DNA from: Candidatus Berkelbacteria bacterium RIFCSPLOWO2_01_FULL_50_28
GTDB taxonomy: Bacteria > Patescibacteriota > UBA1384 > 2-12-FULL-50-11
Direction of reading: 5' to 3'
DNA: 32,218 nt
NCBI GenBank assembly: GCA_001774395.1
Contig: MEZX01000002.1
Coordinates: 29,628-61,845, forward strand
The stretch's first letter is position 1, and each line of letters starts with the position of its first letter. The position numbers and the translations under genes are program-made. This document shows positions 1 to 8,019 of this stretch, one piece after another. Below the pieces are notes generated by a model. The model had not been told where the DNA came from. It was given only the letters and a program-made list of their open reading frames with translations, and searched no databases.

Positions 1-681
1 TTTGGCAATATGTCGTTTCGCTACGGTGAGTACGACGAGGTTCGAGTGAACCGGAAGAAGTTTTTTGACGCGTTATCCGTTCCGGAAGAAAACGCCGTTG
101 TTGCTCAACCGGAGCACGGTAAGACAGTAGTAGACGTTACAGAGGCCGATCGAGGCATGGGAATAGCCGTACCTGAAGACTCCTTGTTGTGCGACGTTCT
201 TGTGACAGCTAAACCTGATACTTTCCTGTTCATAGTAGTGGCGGACTGTATGGCGCTTTTATTTTTCGACCCTGTACGACAGGTGTGTGCTCTGGCTCAC
301 GCCGGTTGGCGCGGAGTAGAAGCCAAAGTGCCCCAGGTTACAGTGGCACATCTTCAGGAAAAGTACGGTTGTGACCCCAGGCACATCTTTGTTGGCATTT
401 CCCCCAGCCTCAAAGCCGATTCGGCCAAGTTCAAGGAGATGGAGCAGGCCAAACTGCCGGGTTGGGAGCCGTACGTATATAAGGAAGGGGAATTCTACCA
501 CGCCGATATCAGTCGTTACGCCTACGATCAGCTTGTTTCGGCTGGAATTCCCAAGGGAAACATCGAGCAATTGGATATCGATACCCGAGTAGACAAGCGC
601 TTTTTCTCCCATCGTCGAAGTGACGAAGAGGGGTTGCCTGAAGGGCGATTTGGAGTACTTGTTGGAATCAAGAGCTTCTGA
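1..681 (+). CDS. pgeF: PgeF/YfiH-family laccase-domain (polyphenol oxidase family) protein; 5' end probably cut by window edge
   Basis: ADCMALLFFDP, HAGWRG and FFSHRRS motifs. Bases 1-9 read in frame as F-G-N, giving FGNMSFRYGE, so the ATG at 10 is probably internal. Confidence 0.85.
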   Translation, partial: FGNMSFRYGEYDEVRVNRKKFFDALSVPEENAVVAQPEHGKTVVDVTEADRGMGIAVPEDSLLCDVLVTAKPDTFLFIVVADCMALLFFDPVRQVCALAHAGWRGVEAKVPQVTVAHLQEKYGCDPRHIFVGISPSLKADSAKFKEMEQAKLPGWEPYVYKEGEFYHADISRYAYDQLVSAGIPKGNIEQLDIDTRVDKRFFSHRRSDEEGLPEGRFGVLVGIKSF

Positions 682-747
682 TTGTCACTCCATATCGACT
701 TACTATTTACTAGCCACCCGTTATCACCGTTCCCTTCACAACCCGCC

Positions 748-776
748 TTGACACCTCTCTAACTCCCTCATATATT
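748..776 (+). promoter_or_regulatory. Promoter TTGACA-17-TATATT for XRE regulator, likely leaderless
   Basis: TTGACA 748-753, TATATT 771-776, ATG at 784 (7 nt after the -10). Confidence 0.6.
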
Positions 777-783
777 ATAATAT

Positions 784-1167
784 ATGAGACGGCTAAGTCG
801 TGATTTCAACCGAGAGAAGTTTCTGAAAGATCAAGAGGAAAAACGTTATATTACTGAAACTATCGGTGGACCGAAGAAAGCCTTCAACAAACGACGGCGA
901 TTAAACCCAGGCGCCCCGAAAATTCGTATACCCGAACCTGTTCTAGAGGCGATATGGTTCAAGGAGCTCTGTGGGGTTCTGGCTCACAAACGTCGCGAAA
1001 GAGGATTGTCACAGCTTGAACTGGCAAATATCGTCAAAACAACCCAGACAGCGATCTCCAGGCTTGAATGTGCCCGAGCAAACCCCACATCTGAATTTCT
1101 TGATCGAGTATATGAGGCGCTTAAACTGAATATTTCGTTCCACATCACCGATCACGTTAGCAAGTAG
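784..1167 (+). CDS. XRE/HTH_3-family transcriptional regulator
   Basis: Helix-turn-helix LAHKRRERGLSQLELANIVKTTQTAISRLECARANPTSEFLDRVYEAL. Confidence 0.85.
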   Translation: MRRLSRDFNREKFLKDQEEKRYITETIGGPKKAFNKRRRLNPGAPKIRIPEPVLEAIWFKELCGVLAHKRRERGLSQLELANIVKTTQTAISRLECARANPTSEFLDRVYEALKLNISFHITDHVSK

Positions 1168-1233
1168 ACCGCTATTTTCGTCACCATAAGTTAGAGGCAA
1201 GTATGAAATAACAATTTCCTGTGTTTAGCTATC

Positions 1234-1310
1234 GTATATATTATACACGACGGGACGTAGTCCCAAGTGAACGTCGCGGTTGTCGCTTAACAGCGACTAT
1301 AATATATGAC
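1234..1310. repeat. Inverted-repeat element: ATATATTATA / TATAATATAT arms enclosing two hairpins
   Basis: Arms near 1236-1245 and 1298-1307; internal hairpins GGGAC-GTA-GTCCC (1252-1264) and GTCGCT-TAAC-AGCGAC (1282-1297). Confidence 0.55.
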
Positions 1311-1419
1311 GCAGCTAGGGGAGATAAACCATTTTCCTCGTTGTTTTTGAATGCTGTTCTTGAATGGATGTTTATCGATAAAGGCTGAAGCTCGTAATGT
1401 AAAATTGCCGCGTAATGTA

Positions 1420-1448
1420 TTGACATTTTGGATGACATATGCTACAAT
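1420..1448 (+). promoter_or_regulatory. Strong sigma70-type promoter TTGACA-17-TACAAT
   Basis: TTGACA 1420-1425, 17-bp spacer, TACAAT 1443-1448. Confidence 0.75.
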
Positions 1449-1543
1449 CCGGTCGTTAGTGTGAAGGACCAAGAAGTTATCACGCTACGCAATCGATTTA
1501 CAACACAAAACAAAGGCCGCCGAAAGCGGCCGAGGAGGATGGA

Positions 1544-2584
1544 ATGAGAATTTCCATTTTCGCGGCCCTGGTGGCCGCATTCGTCACTCTGTCGGGTCCG
1601 GCCTTCGGGCAGGTTCCCGACAACCCCGGACAGACCCCGCCCACGCAGGGCGAGGTCATCGCGGCGCCGACGGCGCCCCTGCCCGGCACGACCGTGGAAA
1701 TCGGCGCCCCGCCCGCGCAGGGCGAGACGGTTGTAACTCCCGGCCCCCAGGGTCCGCAAGGACTCCAGGGCGAAGCTGGACCGCAAGGTCCGGCCGGACA
1801 GCCGGGACGATCCGGCCGTGGCCCCTGGGGCAACGGCCTGGATCGACGAGTCGGTGCCATTGAGGGCCGGCTCGATCAGGTCCATCTAGGTGTGAAGGAC
1901 CTGAAGAGCCGAAACGCCGTCGCCCGTGGCTATGTCATCGGGCACGACGACCGGCTGAGAAAGGATTTGACCACGTCCCCGAACGGGGGCACGACCGCCG
2001 CGCAAGCGGCAGCGTCCGAAGGGACGCAGGAGGGAGGCATGAGCGCCTGGGCCTGGATCGTTATCGTCATCGGTTTTATCGCACTCGCCCTGACCATCGG
2101 TTGGTTCTGGGGCAATCTGGTTGACAGGAGAAGCCTCCGCAATCAGAACCACACCCCTACGGGCACGCTCGACCCCCACGCCGCCGGCCACTGGGACATG
2201 ACGGAGGAGTCGACGAAGGATCGTACCTATCGTCGAGCCCGACCGGAAACGGTTGTCCTGGCCGAGATGGACGCGGCCCGTGCCGCGGCCGACGCTCGGG
2301 TGGCGGAAGCTGCCGCATCGGCAGCTGCTCGTCGCGAGCTAATTGCCACGATCAACCAGCCCGTGCTGGTTGCGGGGTACTGCGTCGGCACCGTGCCGGC
2401 CGGCACTCCCATTCCGCCAGCAGCGCCAGCCGGACCGGCAGTTGTGGTGAACAACTACAACGCCCCGGCGGCGGCCGCGGCGCAGCCGGCCCGAGCGGCT
2501 GCTCCCCAGCAACCCGCCGCCGGACAGCAGCCGGCCGCAGGGGCTGCCCCCGCAAGGGCTAGGGCGCCCAGAGCTAACCCCTAG
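1544..2584 (+). CDS. Single-pass membrane protein with signal peptide, short collagen-like Gly-X-Y tract and Ala/Pro-rich tail
   Basis: AGGAGG SD at 1533-1538; N-terminal hydrophobic signal; GPQGPQGLQGEAGPQGPAGQPGRSGRG; TM segment AWIVIVIGFIALALTIGWFWG; GC-rich codons. Confidence 0.75.
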   Translation: MRISIFAALVAAFVTLSGPAFGQVPDNPGQTPPTQGEVIAAPTAPLPGTTVEIGAPPAQGETVVTPGPQGPQGLQGEAGPQGPAGQPGRSGRGPWGNGLDRRVGAIEGRLDQVHLGVKDLKSRNAVARGYVIGHDDRLRKDLTTSPNGGTTAAQAAASEGTQEGGMSAWAWIVIVIGFIALALTIGWFWGNLVDRRSLRNQNHTPTGTLDPHAAGHWDMTEESTKDRTYRRARPETVVLAEMDAARAAADARVAEAAASAAARRELIATINQPVLVAGYCVGTVPAGTPIPPAAPAGPAVVVNNYNAPAAAAAQPARAAAPQQPAAGQQPAAGAAPARARAPRANP

Positions 2585-2594
2585 CTCACCCAAC

Positions 2595-2648
2595 GAGCCC
2601 GTTTCCAACGCAAGCAATCGCTTGCCGAGGAGACGGGCTCTCTTTTTA
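2595..2648 (+). terminator. Intrinsic terminator with nested inner hairpin
   Basis: GAGCCCGT ... ACGGGCTC stem with inner GCAAGC/GCTTGC, followed by TCTTTTT. Confidence 0.85.
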
Positions 2649-2658
2649 TACCCAAAAG

Positions 2659-5600
2659 TTAGATTACTTCAGTAATGTGAGGCAGTAAGTTCTCTGCCTC
2701 TTCATACAAAGTCACGCCGTTAAGACGGATAGTTGCCATAGTCCCTCCAACGTCTTCAACGCTAAACTCCGTCTCTGAAGTGAAATCCTCTGGTCGATCA
2801 TTTGCACCCCATTCACCTTCGGCAGTTTCTGAAGCATTGGCGATAATTTCAAGCGGATTGTCAAACTTTATCTTCTTCCCCTTTAAGTCCTCAAATTTTA
2901 AGAGCCCTAATCGCTCCAGATCAGTTTGCGGTTCGGCTTCCGGGCGGTCTGTGGCAGGCGTCGTTTCGGCTACAGGCTGAACCGCTTCCGGCACCGATGT
3001 TACGAACTCTGGTGGAATTTCGGGTTCTGCTGTCTCGTCAGGCGCGGGTGTGTCGATTACTGGAGGCCCGGCTGATGGTGTTTCAGCTACAGGTTCCGGA
3101 GCATCGGGAAGACTATCTCGCAACGCGTTCAAGTCCACGCCGCCACGAACGCGAGCACCCAGTGTGGTATCAAAGTTACCCCCGCGAGTAACGGCCGGAA
3201 TATCGGTCGGACGCTCAACGGGCGGCTCAGCAGTTTCCCTTATCTCCGCTACCGCTTCATCAATCTCATTTCCTACACCCCTATCCTTTTCCCGTTTCAT
3301 TCCAGGAAGCGGGCGGCGTGATCCGCTCTCAGCATCGCCAGGACCACGTTGCCCACGATCTGAACGTTTCGTACCCTTAATATCTACTGGTTCTGATCCG
3401 GCTTCGGCAGACTGCTCACCACCGACGGACGGAGTAGCTTCTGTCTCCGCAAGAACATGCGGTTTCAGTTCAACCCCATCATTGCGCTGTCTGATAGCCT
3501 CGTTTATCTCCCAGAGAAAATTACGAGCAAATTCGTTGACCCTTGTCGTCGACTTCTTCTCTTCCTCAACGACCCTCTCTCTCCCGGCTTTTTTCTGCCC
3601 TTCTGTGCCGTAGGAAATCGTGAAAGATGGTTCCCCGCCGTCTTTGGCGGGTGTCTCGCGCAGAACGTGCTCGTAGCCCTCGCGATCAACGAAACGCACA
3701 AATCTTTGCTCCGTCCCATCTGGCCGCGCCTCTGACCCGACTTCTGCACCAATCGTCTCCCAAACTTGCGGGTCGACGATACTGGCCAGCCCAGATAACC
3801 GTTTAACGTACTGGCTCGAGTCCCACTCTTTGTAATCACTGGGGAAATGGAGGGTCTCCATCCGAGCACGCCTGGGTTCGCTTTTCTTGGCTTCATTATC
3901 TTGGCCCTCCGAAGGAACGGCCGTGAATGTGAGAGGCTTGCCGGCGGTGGGCTGGCTTTGGACGTTCAGGCTTCCTCGCTTGTTGCGCTTATCGAGCTCG
4001 GACTCGTCGTACGAGCGGAAGAACTTAATTCCTTCAGGTGTTCGACCGGCAAGCTGGTAGCGCGGTTGCGGACCGCTTGTGTCGATACCACTTATAACCA
4101 TGGTTCCCTCTCCTACTTTGAATTCCTCGCCGTAACCGTATTTTGCCCCCTCAACATTTTTTGACGATTCCGGTTTCGGCGGTTTTCCTTCGTTCTCGGC
4201 AGTAGAGTCGGACGGCGATCCAGCCTCCCTATTTTCAAATGATGCTGGTGTTAGCCCTCTTCGATTGGCATCTCGCAATTTTTCGATTGGTACTTTCTTT
4301 GTGTCCCCTCCTTCTGGGCTCAAACACAGTGCACCGATCTCATCACCCTCTTTAAAGAATTTGATAATTTGCCAGCCCCTTTCAACGTGTTCATCACTCC
4401 TGCGCACGAAGACCTCGTCACCGACATTAAAATCTGGTGGCTGGTCGTCCGGACCTATTGGCTGAAGTTCGGGAAACTCACTTTCGGGAGGTAAGGCCGG
4501 TAATGGCTCGACCGGTGGACGTCCGTCTGTATCTTCGGGGTCTCCGCCTTCTGATCCACCTGGCCCGCCCGGACCTGGTGCGCCAGGAGTTATCACAACC
4601 GGCTGGAGAGGAGTGCCAGGCTCCTGTCGAATAATTGGCCTATACTGGCGCATAAAGTCGTCGATTCTCATTACATGAACAGGATAAGCGGCCGCTCCAG
4701 TCGCTGGATTTTTTTCATATTTCACCACGGCGATCTTATTGTTCTTGATATCGACCGCCGCCACGCCGACTTCAACGAAGGTTCCAGATGTTTTATCAAC
4801 AACCATGCCCTCGATTCTTTGTCCGTCGACATCGGCTTCGTTCAAAACCCAAGTTGGCACCTTCTCAAAATCAAACTCGTCTTTGGGAATCGTGTGAGGT
4901 TGCGCAGCCCAGTTATATTTATACCCTTCCGGGTTCTGGGGAATGAATACGCCGTTTTCTCGCCTCTCCCACGCCACTGTTTGCAGATACTGTTCGTTGG
5001 TATCAATCTGTTCGTTGATACCGCGAAACATTGCCTGGTCTCTTTCGGATTGAGCCACACGCTGCTCGGCTTCCTTACGCTGGGACTGACGGTAGCTCCA
5101 GCCTCCCAGCAATGACGAAGCAAGCACAACCGGCAGGCCACGTTCGAGCATTGTGGCAATTACTAGGTTGCTAGTTGTATCGACTGTTCGACCCAGGAAA
5201 TGGTTAAGCGTGTGACCGCCAAAACCCATAGCTTTATCGGCGTTTGTCCACAAAAAGTTGTAGCTGTTGCCGAATTGCTCAACGCCGTGGAAAACGCTCT
5301 GTCCCTCAACCTTGCCAAAAAGGTCCAAATCAACCGGATCGAAAGAGCCGGCGAGATTTTCAATGGCCGCATAAGCACCAACGCCGGCGATCTCACCGAC
5401 GGTCTGTAGAGCCCCACGAAGTCTGGCAAGCTTGGCTTCGCGCTGCTCGAGGGATTTCTCGGCTGTGTTAATTCGTTGCACAATCGCCGCTTCACCTTGT
5501 TTATAGTAGAGGTGGGTAATTTTATCTAAAATGTCATGGGCTCTGACGGGATCCTCTGCGCATAAGTGCTGATAATCATTGGCCAACTGCTGCATCTCTA

Positions 5601-6366
5601 GCCATTTCTCACTCTCAGCTATTAGAATTTCACGCCTAGCACCGCGCGTACCACCCTTTACGGCATCTTCGCCTTTGAAGATGTCGATCAGTTCGGCAGA
5701 CATTCTACCGATCGAGCCACCTGTCATAACCGCTCCAGCGGCCAAGCTAACTCCTCCTGTAATAAACCCCACGGCTGCTGTGGCAGCGACGCCAATAGCT
5801 GTCCGACGATTAAACAGCGACTTTGTGCCACTGGCTATAATGTCACGCCAAGCGTTATAGCGAATCTCTTCTCTTCTAACAAGAAGACCTGTTTCGGCGT
5901 TTACTTCTTCTCTCTGGCGAACTTCATAAACTGCGTCAGCGTCTAAAAGCCTCCGTATTGGGGCCAGAAAACCCCGACCGTGTTTTCTTTCCGACTCGAT
6001 TCTTTTCACTTCCGCAAAATCAAACTCTCTCAGAATCGCCACGAGCTCTTCGGGGGAGGCTTCTCGGTTTTCTCTCACAACTTGTTCTAGGCAGGTCAAA
6101 CGATCCAACTGACGTCGGTCAATTCGTTCTTCCAACTCCTCATGTTGGCGGGCCCCTACATCTTCTGCGCCGGCGACATACGGGTCAGCAGTATATTCAC
6201 CCGTTGGCTGGGCTTCTTTCTCTTCCTGGGTCTTTTCCCTTGGGTGAGGCTCAACGGGAGCAGGCCCAGCCACATCTGGTTGCCCCTCAGGAGTTGTTGG
6301 CTCAGGTACCTTCTCTTCAGCTTCTGGGGTTGGTGCTGATTCTGGACCTCCGCCGAACCACCTCAT
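2659..6366 (-). CDS. Large (1235 aa) membrane-associated protein of unknown function with disordered acidic/Pro-rich regions
   Basis: Long intact ORF; hydrophobic Gly-rich segment TAIGVAATAAVGFITGGVSLAAGAVMTGG; two related beta-rich modules beginning NVGDEVFVRRSDEHVERGW and KVGEGTMVISGIDTSG; TAATG overlap with the upstream gene. Confidence 0.75.
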   Translation of the reverse strand: MRWFGGGPESAPTPEAEEKVPEPTTPEGQPDVAGPAPVEPHPREKTQEEKEAQPTGEYTADPYVAGAEDVGARQHEELEERIDRRQLDRLTCLEQVVRENREASPEELVAILREFDFAEVKRIESERKHGRGFLAPIRRLLDADAVYEVRQREEVNAETGLLVRREEIRYNAWRDIIASGTKSLFNRRTAIGVAATAAVGFITGGVSLAAGAVMTGGSIGRMSAELIDIFKGEDAVKGGTRGARREILIAESEKWLEMQQLANDYQHLCAEDPVRAHDILDKITHLYYKQGEAAIVQRINTAEKSLEQREAKLARLRGALQTVGEIAGVGAYAAIENLAGSFDPVDLDLFGKVEGQSVFHGVEQFGNSYNFLWTNADKAMGFGGHTLNHFLGRTVDTTSNLVIATMLERGLPVVLASSLLGGWSYRQSQRKEAEQRVAQSERDQAMFRGINEQIDTNEQYLQTVAWERRENGVFIPQNPEGYKYNWAAQPHTIPKDEFDFEKVPTWVLNEADVDGQRIEGMVVDKTSGTFVEVGVAAVDIKNNKIAVVKYEKNPATGAAAYPVHVMRIDDFMRQYRPIIRQEPGTPLQPVVITPGAPGPGGPGGSEGGDPEDTDGRPPVEPLPALPPESEFPELQPIGPDDQPPDFNVGDEVFVRRSDEHVERGWQIIKFFKEGDEIGALCLSPEGGDTKKVPIEKLRDANRRGLTPASFENREAGSPSDSTAENEGKPPKPESSKNVEGAKYGYGEEFKVGEGTMVISGIDTSGPQPRYQLAGRTPEGIKFFRSYDESELDKRNKRGSLNVQSQPTAGKPLTFTAVPSEGQDNEAKKSEPRRARMETLHFPSDYKEWDSSQYVKRLSGLASIVDPQVWETIGAEVGSEARPDGTEQRFVRFVDREGYEHVLRETPAKDGGEPSFTISYGTEGQKKAGRERVVEEEKKSTTRVNEFARNFLWEINEAIRQRNDGVELKPHVLAETEATPSVGGEQSAEAGSEPVDIKGTKRSDRGQRGPGDAESGSRRPLPGMKREKDRGVGNEIDEAVAEIRETAEPPVERPTDIPAVTRGGNFDTTLGARVRGGVDLNALRDSLPDAPEPVAETPSAGPPVIDTPAPDETAEPEIPPEFVTSVPEAVQPVAETTPATDRPEAEPQTDLERLGLLKFEDLKGKKIKFDNPLEIIANASETAEGEWGANDRPEDFTSETEFSVEDVGGTMATIRLNGVTLYEEAENLLPHITEVI

Positions 6367-6734
6367 TATCTTGCTTGGAAAAGCGTCACAAGCTGCGTTT
6401 TATAGAGTAACGCTTCTTCAGCAATGAATTTTGGCATATCAATCTCATTTGCCTTAAGAAGTTCAACAGCTTGTTCGGGATTTGTTTGACTTAAGGAGAT
6501 GAATTTTTCCATCTCTTCATCGGAAAGTAAATCGGCAACTCGTGCGATAACGCGGTTCTCGATGGTTTTCCCCATATTCTCGTATATCTGGGCCTTCTTC
6601 TCCTTAGTTAAGCCAGAAGCACCTATCAATTCAAGAATGTCTTTTTTGAGAACTTCCTCAACGTCCATCGGCGGCAACACCGAGCGCAACGGGAAGTGTG
6701 ACTCGTCTACCAAACTGTTATCATCATCTGCCAT
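6366..6734 (-). CDS. Small helical protein, DUF5663-like
   Basis: ELIGASGLTKEKKAQIYENMGKTIENRVIARVADLLSDEEMEKFISL resembles the DUF5663 pattern from memory. Confidence 0.6.
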   Translation of the reverse strand: MADDDNSLVDESHFPLRSVLPPMDVEEVLKKDILELIGASGLTKEKKAQIYENMGKTIENRVIARVADLLSDEEMEKFISLSQTNPEQAVELLKANEIDMPKFIAEEALLYKTQLVTLFQAR

Positions 6735-6785
6735 AAAACCCCCTTTGGCTCCATTTAGTCACAAAACTAGTTGGTTGACTAGAGG

Positions 6786-7907
6786 CTAATTCAAGTAGTC
6801 GCGTAGCTTCGAAGCTTCTTCGTGCTTCTTCATCTTCTGCAGGGCTTTTGCCTCAATTTGACGGATACGCTCGCGGGTAACACCGAACTCTTTGCCAACC
6901 TCTTCCAACGTGTGGGTGCGGCCGGAGGCGCCACCTTCATCTAAGCCAAAGCGCATGCGCAAAATTTTCTGTTCGCGCGGCGTCAAGATTGAAAGCGAAT
7001 CCTCAACGTGGCCCTTCATCAGCTGGTAAATGGCCTGCTCTTCCGGCGACATTGTTTGCTTGTCTTCGATGAATTCGCCAAGACTCGAATCGCCCTCTTC
7101 GCCCACCGGCGATTCAAGTGAGACGGTTTCTTGGCTAATACGCTGGATGTGTTCCAGCTTATCCATCTCGACACCAAGTTTCTTGGCCAGCTCTTCGTTC
7201 AACGGCTCACGGCCAAGCTCTTGCTGCAGCTCGCGCTGGGCGCGCATATAGCGGTTGATCGTTTCAACCATATGGACTGGGATACGGATCGTCCGGGCTT
7301 GGTCGGCAATGGCGCGGGTAATCGCCTGGCGAATCCACCAGGTAGCGTAGGTTGAAAACTTGAAGCCGCGTTTGTAGTCGAATTTCTCGACGGCACGTTG
7401 TAGCCCCAAGTTGCCCTCTTGAATTAAATCAAGCAGAGTTAGTCCGCGGCCGATGTATTTTTTGGCGATAGAAACCACTAAACGCAAGTTGGCCTCGGCC
7501 AGTTTGCGCTTGGCAGATTTGTCGCCACGCTCAATTCTTTTGGCAAGCCGCACTTCTTCTTCGCCTTTTAAGAGCGGGTACTGGCCGATCTCGCGCAGAT
7601 ACATTCGTACCGAATCTTCCGAAAGGCCAGTTAGGTCGTCGTCGCGCACGGTCTTTTTCTTGCCGTCGGGTTCCGGTGGGATTTCGAGTAGCGGCTTTGA
7701 ATCGCGGACTTCGACGCCAATTGACCCGAGGTATTTTAAGAACGAATCGATAAGCTCCAAATCGTTTTCCGGCTCGGTGTAAGTCTGCAGGATCTCTTTG
7801 TAGGTAACAAAACCATGAGTGCGGCCTTTGCGCACCAGGTGCATTAATTCCTCTGGAAAGCTTACGCCGGCGTCTTGTTTGAGTTTTTTTGGAACGGCTT
7901 TAGTCAT
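6786..7907 (-). CDS. rpoD: RNA polymerase primary sigma factor RpoD/SigA
   Basis: [56 protein letters not shown], plus region 4 [18 protein letters not shown]. Start set to ATG 7907 (SD AAAGGAG) rather than TTG 7913. Confidence 0.97.
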   Translation of the reverse strand: MTKAVPKKLKQDAGVSFPEELMHLVRKGRTHGFVTYKEILQTYTEPENDLELIDSFLKYLGSIGVEVRDSKPLLEIPPEPDGKKKTVRDDDLTGLSEDSVRMYLREIGQYPLLKGEEEVRLAKRIERGDKSAKRKLAEANLRLVVSIAKKYIGRGLTLLDLIQEGNLGLQRAVEKFDYKRGFKFSTYATWWIRQAITRAIADQARTIRIPVHMVETINRYMRAQRELQQELGREPLNEELAKKLGVEMDKLEHIQRISQETVSLESPVGEEGDSSLGEFIEDKQTMSPEEQAIYQLMKGHVEDSLSILTPREQKILRMRFGLDEGGASGRTHTLEEVGKEFGVTRERIRQIEAKALQKMKKHEEASKLRDYLN

Positions 7908-7910
7908 CGG

Positions 7911-7929
7911 CAAACTCCTTTGGAGTTTG
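7911..7929 (-). promoter_or_regulatory. Hairpin sequestering the rpoD Shine-Dalgarno
   Basis: Perfect 8-bp inverted repeat CAAACTCC-AAA-GGAGTTTG (mRNA sense); the 3' arm contains the SD. Confidence 0.6.
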
Positions 7930-8015
7930 TAATTTTCAATTTTAAATTATCAATTTTCAATAAATTTTTAATTACTAAATTTGAAATTGACTCGAAACTC
8001 GAAATTAGAAATTCA
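7930..8015. repeat. AT-rich low-complexity repeat between dnaG and rpoD
   Basis: Iterated tcaatttt / aaattgaaa / gaaattagaaattc-type words. Confidence 0.6.
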
Positions 8016-8019
8016 AAAT

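Noticed and set aside
1442-2617. Several minus-strand ORFs over the collagen-like gene
   Set aside because: GC-rich coding DNA commonly opens antisense frames; the + frame has promoter, SD, signal peptide and terminator.
3050-5115. Plus-strand ORFs inside the 1235-aa gene
   Set aside because: Low-complexity antisense frames without SD or recognisable domains.
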